A stretch of 64,000 bases of DNA from Straminergon stramineum (taxonomy: Eukaryota > Streptophyta > Bryopsida > Hypnales > Calliergonaceae), in assembly GCA_963920665.1 (NCBI GenBank), contig OY987268.1:5644501-5708500 (forward strand). The letters run 5' to 3'. Positions 30,001-40,080 of the stretch are shown piece by piece (position 1 is the stretch's first letter; every line of letters starts with the position of its first letter). Both the position numbers and the translations under genes were made by a program. Under the pieces are notes generated by a model, which saw only the letters and a program-made list of their open reading frames with translations, had not been told where the DNA came from and searched no databases.

Positions 30001-33000
30001 ATGTAAAATTTATATACTAGTAGAAATTTTGAAGACTTGAGATCCTTGAATGCCATTTAATTACTATACCCCTTGAAGTGGCAAGGTTTACAAAAATTGG
30101 CACCTTTCTGGACTCTTGTTTAGGACCTCAAATCTATACTAGGCTTATTTTCTTAGACCTTGTGCCCTTGCATGTTAAAATTGGGATCCATTGAAATACC
30201 CCATTTTATCTATGTAGGTCATCACAATCTCTCTAGGGCAAGGGCAAGGTCCAAAAGCAGCAGAGTTGATTACAAATGGAACAAAAAGTGGAGATTGGGT
30301 GGTGCTACAAAATTGTCACCTAGCACCTTCATGGATGCCTTGTTTGGAAAAGATTTGTGAGGACCTCACTCCTGAATTAACTAATATTATGTTCCGGCTA
30401 TGGCTCACAAGCTATCCATCTGACCAATTTCCAGTAGCTATTCTCCAAAATGGAGTGAAGATGACAAATGAATCACCCAAAGGATTGCGAGCTAACATGA
30501 TTCAAGTAAATATCTCAATTACTTTGTATTAAGTTGGTAAGTGCAAACAATGGATTTGGGAACTTGAATGTAGATCTTTGTTATGAAAAACAAAATGATA
30601 AACCATGTTATTGATGAAGACTATTATTTCTATAACAAGGTTGTACTTTCAAGTGATTGGGAATAATTTTAATGTTTGAATTTTGTTCAATGAAGGGTTT
30701 GAAAAGGGTAAAAAAATAAGATTGTGAGATCTTGTTGCCATGCATAGTCTCTATATCTATTGTTTTTTTGTATCCTTTATTGTAAGGGACTCTATTGAGA
30801 TTATATACAACAAAGAAGATAATGAATAATTGATTAGTAGTTTCCAAGTTGAATTAGTAACATTATTAAATTGAGAAACACTAGAACCTTGAATATGGTT
30901 TTAATAATATTAGATTTTTTGAAAATTTGTTAAAGAATATCATAAAAAGATTGGTCGTAAAGGAGTTAGGATAATCATGATGTTATCTATGGAAGATTTT
31001 TCCATGGTTCATTAAGAGACTTCTTATATGATCACTTGATTTTTTGTATTTAGTAGTAACATACATATGTCACTCTCCAAAAAATAATTTAAAAACTTTC
31101 CAATGAATTTGTTTATTTAATTATTTATCAATTGATTTTGGATTAGTTGTTACAAATCAGAGCTATTCAAGTTACCCTATCAATGATCCTAAGTTTTTCT
31201 ACGAGATCCAAGGTGACAAAGCCCCAACTTGGCGGAAAATGTTGTTTGGTCTTTGTTTTTTCCATGCTGCAGTTCAAGAACGTGTAAAGTTTGGCCCTCT
31301 TGGATGGAATATTCCTTACCAATTTAGTGATCCTGACTTGAAAATTAGTATGAGGCAATTGCAATCATTTCTCATTGAATGGCCTGAGGTTGTTCCATGG
31401 AAGGTATAACAATCTCACTTGTTTTTATCAATTTCCATTATCTCATTTGTTGCTTAGAATGCATGGTAATTTGCATATCCGAGAAACTTACTTGTCTTTT
31501 TTCAAAAAAATCTCTTAGTATATTTAGAATGGGTGTCTAGCTTTAAAAAGAGATCTAAATGGTAGCATTTTCTATTGTGTTCATGTAGTGTATGCTCATG
31601 TCATGTAGTGACATATATAGTAGAGTTGCCACCAGTAGATTCTTCATACATGTTGGTCTTTGGATTAGTGTTATTTGTCTTTGATTGTAATACAAGTTTT
31701 TTCATTTAGGATGATATGGATTACCTTTAACACCATTATCTTCATTCAATACTTACATAAAAATATACATTATCCAAAGTCCCAAAGTGTAGCTATTGTC
31801 CCACTTCAATAAATTTGGTATTGCATTAATGACTGATATGTTTGCTATTGTTTGGAAAATGTAGGCTTTGAACTATGTGACGGGAGAGTGTAACTATGGT
31901 GGTAGGGTGACGGACTCACACGACCGAAGAACACTCATAAGCATCCTTGCAGTCATTTACAAGCCAGAGATTTTAACCGAACACGAATACAAGATGTCGC
32001 CCTCCGGCATCTACTATGTCCCTGAAGATTGCCAATGGGAGGAGTACATTGAACATGTGAAAAGATTCCCACTACTTGCCACTCCAGAAGTGTTTGGGTT
32101 GCATGAAAATGCAGATATCACTAAGGATCAACAAGAAGTAGACCTACTTCTTAGTTCTATTAGATCTACTCAGGTTTGACCTCCTTTAGTTTTTTATTTT
32201 GAGATGACATGAGATTGTGTCTCGTTTGACTGACAACATGTTTTCATAAATAGTAGTGTTTAGTTATTCATTTGGCAAACTTTTAAAATTTGTATCATGT
32301 GAATATAGTACCATTGTTTCATGTAAAATGTTGTCGTCATTGAGAAGAATACTATTACTATTGAAATCAAACATATTTGGCCTCTAACTAAAAAATTTGC
32401 AGGCCCAAAGTAGGACTGATGGAGGGCGGAGCCGAGAGAGTATCATAATAGAGATGGTAGTTGATCAGTTGGCAAGGTTGCCACCCACATTTGATCTTGA
32501 ATTGGCCCGATTCAAGTATCCTGTTCGCTATGAGGAGAGTATGAACTCAGTGCTCGTACAAGAAATGGTTCGCTTCAACAAGCTTACAGATGTAAGTGCA
32601 AAATCCTTTTGTATAATAAAATTTTCATAAAATTATATTATCCTAAGTGGTACAATATCATGTAAATTTTTTTAAAATTAAACATCATTAAGGCATCTTC
32701 CTTGTAAAGTAATCTTTCTAATAGGTCATAGTGTTTTTCTGATGACCATAGTATGTAGACTCCTTCATGGAGGCCATTTGAATTCTATTGGATTTCATTT
32801 CTACATGTCTAAATTTCTTTGGCCCAATACTATCACTCTAAATTTTAGATTCATATATTGTTTAAGGAAATTTACACTTCTTCAACATCATTCTAATCGA
32901 GTGGTGGTTTTGAACTTTGACCCTTATTAACATTTTCAAGTAGCATCCAAATGGTTCATTCATTGCATGACATATTCAAATCCTCATTTATTTGTCAACA

Positions 33001-34199
33001 AAAAGCATATAAAAATTCATCTAGACTAGTCTATGTATAGTAATTTTGCTCAAGATTTATATTCCCTACCTTTGTATATAATTCAATTATAGGTCATTCA
33101 GGCAAGTTTGGGAACGCTTCAGAAGGCCTTGCAAGGCTTGGTAGTGATGTCAGCAGCCATTGAGACCCTATCCATCAATTTTTTCAATCAAAAGATGCCA
33201 GTGTTGTGGGCGCCTGCAAGCTACCCAACCATGATGCCATTGGGCAGCTATTTCAATGACTTGGTGGCCCGGCTAAATATGCTACAAGATTGGATGGACC
33301 ACGGCCCACCCGTGCAATTTTGGATTAGTGGCTTCTACTTCACTCATGCATTTCTCACAGGCGTACTACAAAACTATGCTAGGAAGTACCGGATCCCCAT
33401 TGACACAGTGTGCTTTGAATTCATTACACTAAAGAAGGCTGGAGATTATAGCAAGAAGCCCGAGGATGGTTGCTATGTGTATGGCATGTTTATGAATGGG
33501 GCACGTTGGGATGATGGAGAAATGTCGGTCATGGAATCCTTCGAAAAAGTAAGATGATGTAATCCATTTGTTAATCGATGACATTAGTGAATTGGGAGTG
33601 AAATTTTCTTGATTTGTAGTTGGTTCCTATCCCCTATATGCCCTAGCTAAAAATACATTGAAAGCCAATTTTTAAAGTTGATTCAATTTTAATAACATTG
33701 AAATTATATTTCTATGATTGTTTGATTAGATATTTATGATAGTGAGATAGTCTAGTATCAAAATGTCATGACTATCTAGTTGGCCTCCGTCATTAAATAT
33801 ATCTTTCTTGAAATTATCATGGATTTTAAGGCAATATGTAGAAGTGCTAAGTAAGAGAAATTTTGAACTATTGTAATAGAGCCTAATTATTGAAAATTGT
33901 CTATTGAATTGGATTCTCAAATTGAAGTTCATCATGAGATTGACCCATTTTTTTTGACATGCATTAAGGTTCTCTTCTCTGAAGCCCCATGGTTGTGGTT
34001 GTATCCTACAACAATGGCCAAGAAACAACACCAGAGATGCTATATGTGCCCGTTATACCGAACATCGGAACGGCGGGGTGTGCTAGCCACTACAGGGCAT
34101 TCCTCCAACTTTGTCTTCAATTGTGAGTTGCCTACCATTGAAGACCCAGATCATTGGGTTCGTCGAGGGGTGGCCATGCTCCTATCCTTGAATGATTGA
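1..34199 (+). CDS. DNAH1: Axonemal inner-arm dynein heavy chain, DNAH1-like (5' partial, 48 exons)
   Basis: ATP-driven minus-end microtubule motor of sperm flagella; single-headed inner-arm class. Exons, all in one frame with GT-AG introns: 1-145, 388-481, 967-1241, 1979-2233, 2762-3269, 3538-3699, 4001-4282, 4524-4694, 4822-4956, 5431-5628, 5821-6087, 6780-7199, 7623-7906, 8406-8634, 8968-9192, 9468-9610, 10135-10316, 10816-10988, 11137-11438, 12109-12415, 12808-13119, 13244-13348, 13787-14249, 14937-15239, 15584-15690, 16310-16476, 17035-17248, 17857-18257, 18755-19052, 19272-19388, 19759-20043, 21300-21509, 22072-22317, 23201-23335, 23821-24093, 24510-24698, 25117-25509, 25801-26073, 26752-26931, 28110-28348, 28457-28784, 29442-29780, 30218-30505, 31161-31403, 31865-32173, 32403-32591, 33093-33548, 33969-34199 (stop TGA). 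They sum to about 4,015 residues against about 4,265 for animal DNAH1, so about 250 N-terminal residues lie upstream. No internal stop or frameshift was found. Exons 4 and 7 are the least certain because their sequence is weakly conserved; their splice phases fit. DNAH1 assignment rests on remembered family sequence; other single-headed types (DNAH3/6/7/12) fit less well. Confidence 0.93.
2289..2412. mobile_element. CACTA-like MITE in dynein intron 4
   Basis: A 124-bp near-palindrome. It begins CACTAGAAGAA and ends TTCTTCTAGTG, the typical terminus of plant CACTA (En/Spm) transposons. It is flanked by a 3-bp duplication TAT (2286-2288 and 2413-2415), which also fits that superfamily. The arms share TTGGTTTCA and TGAAACCAA. 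No coding capacity, so it depended on transposase supplied elsewhere. Confidence 0.75.
6344..6560. mobile_element. CACTA-like foldback MITE in dynein intron 11
   Basis: A 217-bp element that is almost entirely one inverted repeat: arms of about 105 bp around a short loop near 6452. The left end is AACTAGAAGAAAC (first base C changed to A) and the right end GTTTCTTATAGTG, with a 3-bp duplication TTA at 6341-6343 and 6561-6563. The arms carry the shared blocks GATGCCCAATGCAACAAG and CCCATGTTTTTATGT. Transcribed RNA from it would fold into a long hairpin. Confidence 0.78.
6588..6672. repeat. Second hairpin, likely truncated CACTA-like MITE
   Basis: Directly after the previous element is another inverted repeat: CATGTTTTTATGTCAACAAT is mirrored by ATTGTTGACATAAAAACATG around a loop near 6625. 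The right end ATTCTTTATAGTG again looks like a CACTA terminus, but a matching left terminus is not seen. The arm motif CATGTTTTTATGT is shared with the neighbouring 217-bp element, so the two are related. Confidence 0.6.
7277..7383. mobile_element. Small TIR element (TTTTGTTAAAATGG family), copy A, intron 12
   Basis: About 107 bp bounded by AATTTTGTTAAAATGG and its inverse CCATTTTAACAAAATT. The inner right part, ATGGTGTATAGAATATCACC, recurs in modified form in copies B and C. No coding capacity. Target duplication not clear. Confidence 0.6.
10135..12415 (+). other. AAA1 motor module (main ATPase site)
   Basis: Exons 17-20. The Walker A motif GPAGTGKT (visible residues about 1321-1328) is split by the intron 10317-10815 between the two G codon parts; it follows the signature [15 protein letters not shown] and GGAPE. 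Walker B is [10 protein letters not shown] at the end of exon 18. Exon 19 holds the sensor-like [18 protein letters not shown] block and exon 20 begins [18 protein letters not shown]. All catalytic residues expected for the primary hydrolysis site are present, so the motor should be active. Confidence 0.93.
12808..14249 (+). other. AAA2 module with non-canonical P-loop
   Basis: Exons 21-23. After RHGLMLVG the P-loop reads GYSYGAKT (codons at about 12868-12891) where the family usually has GxxxxGK[ST]; the glycine before the lysine is alanine. The rest is conserved: [44 protein letters not shown] and the arginine-finger region [19 protein letters not shown]2 normally binds nucleotide structurally without hydrolysing it. 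Exon 23 ends at a C before GTAGGT; this donor, not the GTATGC four bases further on, keeps the frame into exon 24 (giving FIRGAITEEE). Confidence 0.85.
14538..14692. mobile_element. Small TIR element (TTTTGTTAAAATGG family), copy B, intron 23
   Basis: About 155 bp from AAATTTTGTTAAAAT to ATTTTAACAAAATTTT, with TGGTATATAGAATACTACCA just inside the right end, matching copy A. Non-coding. Confidence 0.6.
14937..18257 (+). other. AAA3 module
   Basis: Exons 24-28. Walker A GPTGTGKT is split by the intron 15240-15583. Upstream is [10 protein letters not shown], typical of DNAH1. Walker B is [20 protein letters not shown] in exon 26, followed by [13 protein letters not shown] across the next junction and [16 protein letters not shown] in exon 27. 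Exon 28 carries [20 protein letters not shown] and [12 protein letters not shown]. The [11 protein letters not shown] and RLVN-EDR wording is the main reason for preferring DNAH1 over DNAH7-like chains, which have NLRDFSRVIQG. AAA3 usually gates motor activity through its bound nucleotide. Confidence 0.9.
20143..20277. mobile_element. Small TIR element (TTTTGTTAAAATGG family), copy C, intron 31
   Basis: About 135 bp. The left end is GGAAAATTTTGTGAAAATTT (diverged) and the right end ATACCACCATTTTAACAAAA. It has TGGTATTCCATATACCATTT inside the left arm. Third member of the family, all three in introns of the dynein gene. Confidence 0.5.
20371..21129. mobile_element. GGGTGATTGC-family TIR element, copy 1, intron 31
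   Basis: About 757 bp. The left terminus is GTGATTGCAAGAAACAC (the two leading G are lost) and the right terminus GAGTTTCTTGCAATCACCC, exact inverse of the consensus GGGTGATTGCAAGAAA. Over most of its length it is nearly identical to copy 2 at 27022. Short ORFs in it (for example 20567-20848) are shared by both copies but resemble no transposase I know. No clear target duplication at this copy. Confidence 0.8.
22072..24698 (+). other. Stalk coiled coils and microtubule-binding tip
   Basis: Exons 33-36, visible residues about 2579-2860. Exon 33 is the first stalk helix (alanine/glutamate-rich heptads, with [20 protein letters not shown]). Exons 34 and 35 encode the distal region: [33 protein letters not shown] and the small tip domain, including [11 protein letters not shown] and [15 protein letters not shown]. 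Exon 36 is the returning helix beginning APKKAKL and rich in K, E, Q and L. Lengths are normal and the tip has no extra insertion. Confidence 0.9.
22575..22905 (+). repeat. Tandem duplication of about 172 bp in dynein intron 33
   Basis: Two direct copies of about 172 bp. The block GATCAAGTCTCTAATAGTTT followed by TTGCATCCTCTACCT occurs at 22691 and 22863, and the upstream blocks TTTGAAAGTA and AAAGATTAGTGGC repeat at the same spacing. Non-coding; no terminal inverted repeats seen. Confidence 0.75.
25117..34199 (+). other. AAA5, AAA6 and C-terminal domain
   Basis: Exons 37-48. AAA5 starts at [11 protein letters not shown] and includes [30 protein letters not shown] and [20 protein letters not shown]6 includes [37 protein letters not shown] and [13 protein letters not shown]. 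The C-terminal domain has [68 protein letters not shown] and finally [17 protein letters not shown] before the stop at 34197-34199. This intact C-terminal lobe is long, as in axonemal rather than fungal dyneins. Confidence 0.92.
27022..27773. mobile_element. GGGTGATTGC-family TIR element, copy 2, intron 39
   Basis: 752 bp from GGGTGATTGCAAAAAACAC to GTGTTTCTTGCAATCACCC, flanked by a 4-bp duplication TCTT (27018-27021 and 27774-27777). Nearly identical to copy 1, differing by scattered substitutions and small indels. It contains the internal run of ATAGTACTC-like units (around 27570-27610) found in the other members. Confidence 0.85.
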
Positions 34200-34658
34200 T
34201 TTATTGAAACTATAGCCTTTGGATTTGGACATTTACAAGCTCCCTTTGGGGTTGGCTTGATCTACTTTGATGTAAGCCACTCTACCTTCAATACAAAATG
34301 TTCACTTTCAATGGGTTAGTTTAAAAGTTGTTCTTTGGATTATAATTTTGGGTAGAACCCAAACACTAGCTTTTGGTGAACTTTATCATATGCAACTCAA
34401 TTTCATACTATTTTGAAAGTTGAATCCAACACTAGAAAAGAATCATAAGCTTCACTTCTTGAACTAGTGCCAAAATATCATATTTATATGTACTACATAA
34501 TCTATGGAGAGCTAGGAGACTCCACACTAAAGTTAGGATATAACTATTTTGCATGCATGCTATTGTAAAAGTTGAAATCTTAATTTTTGCCAAATTGCAA
34601 GGTTCATCTAGTTGTAAGCATTGATTGTGTGAACTAGTGTACAATCTTACAATTTTGT

Positions 34659-34664
34659 AATAAA
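34659..34664 (+). terminator. Candidate poly(A) signal of the dynein gene
   Basis: A perfect AATAAA about 460 bp after the dynein stop, followed by T-rich sequence. No transcript evidence; other AT-rich variants occur nearby. Confidence 0.4.
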
Positions 34665-35380
34665 GTTTGTATAGGATAAGTTCTTCTAGAGAATAATTTC
34701 ACCAATATAAAGAAAAATTCACAAGATAAAAGCATGAGGACATTTGCAAAGAATACTTGTATTCTTCATTCCAACGTTGTGTTATTCTAGGGGAAAATTT
34801 TTTAGTATGCTACCAAACGTTGTCATTGCCTAGTATTAAGTGAACCTCTTTGTTGTTGATTGTGATTGCATATTTGAATATGTTTGTGCAATGCTTCTCA
34901 AAAGTGTACATAAAATTGGCTTTGATCCATTATGTATAGGGTATACCTTAAATATCATTCCAAATTGTAGTTTTAATAGCTCGTGTTTTGTTTTTTTCAT
35001 GAAAGATTTCTTATTGGAAGTCTGTGTAGAATTTTTCTATAGAGTGTCAAAGATCTTGAGGCAAAATGTGGAGGCACAAGATGCCTAGAGCTTCACCATA
35101 GCTTGGCATCTTGGCTACTTTGATGGATGTTAGAGTGGTAGGGAATGCAAAATGAATTTTAGCCATGGATTCTTTCTCTATTCTATGTTTTGAGCTTTCA
35201 AGCCTCAAAGTGCTCTTTTTGAGATGGAAAAGAAAAAAAGGCACAAAGCATGAGTATGGAAAAATATAGAGAGTTCTTTGGTAGAGGATTTGACAACTAG
35301 GTTGTCTTTGTGTCCTTGAGTTTAGTTGAGAGAGGTGGGGTTAAGGTAGGACTAAAAAAGTGAAGTGCACCAATTTGAAG

Positions 35381-35860
35381 AAGGAGATAGGAAGATCCAC
35401 AATAAGGTGGGAGCTCATTTTTAGTAATATAGTGCATGGCTAAGTCAAGCCTTCAATGAGCCAAGGCTCATGCCATTTGAAAAATGATGAGGCAGTGGTG
35501 GCCATTTTAGTATTGGAAGGTTTATTGCCACCTAGGTTTGAAGCATTAACTTTGAAGAAGTAAATCCAAAGAACCACAAAGATTTTAGTGCTCATTTTCA
35601 GTGATCTAGTGCATTTTGAATCAAATTTCCAATGAGATTAAGCTCATGGCATTTGTAAAAACAATGAGGTGGGAGTGGCCTTTCTAGTGTCAAAAAGTCT
35701 ATTGCCACTTAGGTTTGAAGTAAAAAATTGGAAGGAGATTGGAAGAACCATGATGAGATTGGAGCTCCATTTTTGTAATTTGATGCATGGCTAAGTCAAG
35801 CTTTCAATGAGACAATATATATTCATGCCATTTGAAAAAACAATGAGGTGATGGTGGCAA
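35381..35860 (+). repeat. Tandem repeat, about 176-bp unit, 2.7 copies
   Basis: Units begin near 35381 (AAGGAGATAGGAAGATCCAC), 35556 (diverged) and 35732 (AAGGAGATTGGAAGAACCAT). Each includes GGAGCTCATTTTT, TAGTGCATGGCTAAGTCAAG, CTCATGCCATTTGAAAAA and CAATGAGGTG, then ATTGCCACCTAGGTTTGAAG. The middle unit is the most diverged. A period close to nucleosome length is satellite-like, but three units alone do not make a satellite array. Confidence 0.7.
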
Positions 35861-36246
35861 TTGTAGTAGCGATGCTCTATTTGGATGTTGAGGTTCTATT
35901 GTCTTGGCATTTGTATTTGAGTTGATTACAATGTATATTGCATTTTGTTATAAACTTGTTGATTTTAGTTATGTGGATTTTAGTTGGTTGTATTTTGGTG
36001 ATTGATAATTGTTGTGATCATGTTATAGTGCCTCAAGTGGGCGATGGAGTGATTGATTACACATGGTCATGTAGATTTGCAATATGTTGATTTGCAATGA
36101 TTGCTTGGGTGATTTGTATTAGCCATGATCATGTTGATTTGCATTGGTTAGATTTTGATAGATTTATTGGCCACAGTAGTGTTAAATTGCATTATTGTAC
36201 GTAAAGTCCACTGGTTTTTTCCATTATCAAATTAGGATCAACATCT

Positions 36247-36272
36247 AATAATAATAATAATTATAATAATAA
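36247..36272 (+). repeat. AAT microsatellite
   Basis: Imperfect run of AAT/TAA units, about nine repeats. Confidence 0.7.
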
Positions 36273-36465
36273 TTTGTGGTGCTTTGTTTAGAGAGTCTAA
36301 TTCTTTGAGGCGTTGTAGGGGTCCTTCTTTCCACCACTCCATTCACTAGGTTTTTTTTTACCATTTCTAATTGAAAACACTCATAGGCTTGTTCTTTAGA
36401 TGAATGAAATCTTTCTTAATCTTGATAGCTATTGAAATTCATCCATGCAATTAATCTTGTCATAT

Positions 36466-37162
36466 GGGTGATTGCAAGAAAGACTAGTCCTATTTTGCAT
36501 CACATTCAAAGTGACAGAGTTGTTTTTTGCTAGAACTTTTGGAAGTAGAGCTTGAAATTTTTATCGGAGATGGCGAACTTTATTGTGATCATATCCATTA
36601 TTTTTTAGAAATTAAAAAAAATCATTTTATATTTAAAAGTCAATTTTGCTAATTTGCCACACTTTGGGATTTAGGGTTTTTTAGTACTAGGGAGTATCCA
36701 AAATTAATGATCTAGAGCTGAAATTTTCGTGGTCTATTCCCATAGTAGTACATGTGCCTACTAAAGGAAATCTAAAAATACATTATTTTATGGCCTCCAT
36801 ATTTGTGCAAATAAGTCTACCTTGTGTGCACATTTCTAATCATTGAAGATGGTTTCAACTTCATCTTTTTGGTGAAATATAATCACCATCAAGTCCTTAC
36901 AAATTGCCAATTTTTAGGTATTTTTGTTCATGATTTTATAATTTTTATTAATGTATATCTCGTTGTATCTATTTTTTGTGCCAAATTGTCCTATATTAGT
37001 ATGTATTAATTGTCATAGTACTCAAAATGGTATTTTTAGCTATCGATTTTTCAGATCAATGGTTGAGATTTTTCGATTTTATAATACTCATAGTACTCAG
37101 TATAGAAATTGTTATTTTGGCAAAATGCTACAAAAACTGAACGGTCTTTCTTGCAACCACCC
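36466..37162. mobile_element. GGGTGATTGC-family TIR element, copy 3
   Basis: 697 bp from GGGTGATTGCAAGAAAGAC to GGTCTTTCTTGCAACCACCC, with a 4-bp duplication ATAT (36462-36465 and 37163-37166). The interior is much diverged from copies 1 and 2 but keeps recognisable patches in the same order: CATAACTTTTG-like text after the left end, then ATCAATGGTTGAGAT and ATAGTACTCAG before the right end. No transposase. Confidence 0.8.
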
Positions 37163-39223
37163 ATATTCACCAAGATTAGACAACAACTAAATTGCTCAAT
37201 CTTCTTGTCATTCACTCATTCCATTTATCCTATGACATCCTTGGCAATTTGGGGGATATTGGAAGATAAAAGCTCTTCATATAGCTTGGATAAATGGGGA
37301 TAGTCACACCTTCTCCAAAAATGAAATCTCACAAAAGAATGAAAAGTTATGAAGAGAAAAGAGGAGTCAAATAGGAGTCAAAAATGATGAAGTAGGTGTG
37401 ACCCCCCTTTTGTAGGTAAACAACATGGAGAATGGAATCTGAAGAATAAGATTCATTGTTTCAGATGGACATAGAGGTGGTGCTGAACTCAGGTGAAAGT
37501 GTATAGTGGAGCAAAATATATTCCTTGAGCAAAATCTTCTTCATGTCCATTATTCACCTCTATAGGAGAAGAATGGCTACTCTCAATCTTCAAAGAATGG
37601 AACCTCCACAAGCCATGGAGAGCCAACGGGAGAGATACATCTCCATTCTCTGAAGATTGAGAATGGGGTGACAAGGTGTTACTACCCCTAATAGAAGTTT
37701 CTTGAAAGTAGCCACTACAACCTAATATTATTGATTTTCATTTTTTAGTTCCTAAAATTCTTTGCACCTCAAATTGGATCAATTATATTTTGGAGCAAAC
37801 TCTAGAGACTTCAAATTTTTGAAATTTTCAATAATTTTTTTGGAGAAGTGCAATAAACTCATATCTAATAGGGGCCTAAGTTTCAAAAAGTTATAACTTA
37901 TGAGTCAAAATTTATAAGGTTTTTTTCTTTTCAATTTTTTGTGTAGGTATGGTTGGATACAATCATGTCATCACTTGTGTGCATTAAAAAAAACTTTGTT
38001 TGATTCTATTTCAATGCTTGAAGTGAATGACATGAATTTTTTTTAATATGCTCACATGTAAGACCTCTCCTAAGTTCATTTTCTATCTTGATTTTCATTT
38101 TTTTAGAAAAAATGATTTAAAAAGGTGTGGAATTCTTACTACAACTTTTTTACCATTGGGATTGAAAATTTTCTATTCTATGACATAACTTTAAGCAATT
38201 CAACTTTTTCTTCAATCCAATGATTGGTTCTACTATATATTTTAAAAGAAAAATCAATCCATGTGATCTTCTTGTGAAATTTGGTGGAAACATACTAGAT
38301 TTATATGTCTACAAGAATTCATCATTCAATCAATTGTAGAACCATGTATTGAAAAGGTGTGGATTTCCAAAGTGCAAAGTTGAGGCCAACTATACCTTTC
38401 AAAAAAAATTTAAACACACTTGGACATTATTTAAAACCTCACAATCTAATGGTTATAATTACATGAAATTTGATTAACACATGCACATGCAAGTTAGGTC
38501 ATACATCCATGAGTTAGATTTTAGAAAACACTAGTCTTCATTGAGTGACATTGACTGAATACTCTCATATTCTTTCTTTCTTACTAACATGTGGCACAAT
38601 GAAACTTCTCAAGTTGATGTGAAGAATTTCATCAAGGAAGATTATAGAACTTAGTTGGCTTTATTTTTGAGTACTAAGAATCAACCGTATAGATGCATTA
38701 GAAAGAATAAGATGTTTATGAATATTTCAAGGATTACAAGCACTCACAAAATAAGAATGGTGCATCAAAAGATGTTGCTCCTAGGACTCCGTTTGTTGAG
38801 AAATGTATGAATGAGAAAACATTTGACAAGATGCAAGGACATTGGAGGGAAGTTGGGCAAAATCTATGAAGTCTACCAAATTCTTGATCAACTTTAGGAA
38901 CAAATTCAAAAACAAATATAAGATTACAAATTTTAGAACAACAACCAATTGAGGAAGCTTATGTATGTAAATCTTCATGTGCATGATTGATTATTTTCAT
39001 GAGCGTGATTGATTGTATGTGACTTGTTTGCATTAGTAGCTAATTGAAGTTGCAAATCTTCATGCATAAGATCACAAAGAAATCATGTTGTTTGAAATGA
39101 AAAGAAATGACAAGTGAGATATTAAATGTTTGACATATTTTGTAATGTTTCACATGATTTGTTATACATACTTCATTACTTTGTTACTTTGTTTCACATA
39201 CTTTGTAATGTTTCACATGATTT
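37163..39223. other. AT-rich intergenic sequence, no gene seen
   Basis: No ORF here has recognisable content. Just before the gap, TTTGTAATGTTTCACATGAT occurs twice (from about 39137 and 39202), a local duplication that may have stopped assembly. Confidence 0.6.
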
Positions 39224-39423
39224 NNNNNNNNNNNNNNNNNNNNNNNNNNNNNNNNNNNNNNNNNNNNNNNNNNNNNNNNNNNNNNNNNNNNNNNNNNNNN
39301 NNNNNNNNNNNNNNNNNNNNNNNNNNNNNNNNNNNNNNNNNNNNNNNNNNNNNNNNNNNNNNNNNNNNNNNNNNNNNNNNNNNNNNNNNNNNNNNNNNNN
39401 NNNNNNNNNNNNNNNNNNNNNNN
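39224..39423. other. Assembly gap (200 N)
   Basis: Exactly 200 unknown bases, probably a placeholder length. Base composition changes across it (AT-rich before, more mixed after), so the true distance is unknown. Confidence 0.99.
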
Positions 39424-39738
39424 TGTTGTTTCTTGGAGATGAAATTTATCAATTTTCAGAAGAGGGAATTGTTTAAGAGCTCCTTGTGGGAGTTGGCCTT
39501 TACTAAGTTAGTTGAAGATGACTACCGTCTTGTACAGTACAAACCATACCGCAATCACTGTCCTGGCCAACACACAGTGCAAAGTTTATTTATTCATTGA
39601 GTGGATCAATTACGGGAGTTGAAGTTGCTGAATTTTGTGTAAGAGAATTGAGTGAACCTAAAGTGGAAGCTTGAACCTCCTCAATCAGTCACAACTTCAG
39701 TTTCAATAATTTAAAATATATCTAGACCAGCCTTGTCA

Positions 39739-40080
39739 TTAATTCTCGTTACTGATCTTTGCGATTTCCAGTTTTCCATGATCAAGGTTCTGAATCACAG
39801 AAAATGACACTCCATTGCCATCGATCAAGCTGGATCGATAAGAAGTTTTTCCATCTTTTGTACAATAAGTTACATCATAATCTTCGATGCTGTAGAATAT
39901 GCCTCGCAGTGGAATTGGAAGCCCCTCTCTGATATACATGTGGACTGGGGTCGCCAGAGAAATTGATACTAGCTCCATCATTCTTTTGGGGGGTCGCGAA
40001 TTACTGAACAGAGGAATTCGATCCGGCCATTGCAAAAGGAGCATAAGGCAGGGGGGAGGTAGAGCTCCGCAATTGTACAC
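39739..40080 (-). CDS. Unidentified ORF, possibly a gene fragment
   Basis: An open frame of 113 codons with less AT-rich composition than its surroundings. Its C-terminal part (about residues 40-113) reads like ordinary globular protein, with the patches VHMYIREGLPIPLRGIFYS and DYDVTYCTKDGKTSYRSSL. I recognise no family. It lies about 300 bp from the assembly gap and may be a piece of a larger gene or a fragment carried by a transposon. The upstream 40100-40170 is locally GC-rich. Confidence 0.3.
   Translation of the reverse strand: MYNCGALPPPCLMLLLQWPDRIPLFSNSRPPKRMMELVSISLATPVHMYIREGLPIPLRGIFYSIEDYDVTYCTKDGKTSYRSSLIDGNGVSFSVIQNLDHGKLEIAKISNEN

Larger units (their letters stand above)
34200..36465. 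other. Downstream region of the dynein gene, no gene seen
   Basis: AT-rich sequence with a probable 3' untranslated region up to about 34680, then no convincing coding sequence. The short ORFs here lack any recognisable motif. A tandem repeat (35381-35860) and an ATA/AAT microsatellite (36247-36272) are the only structures found. Confidence 0.6.
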
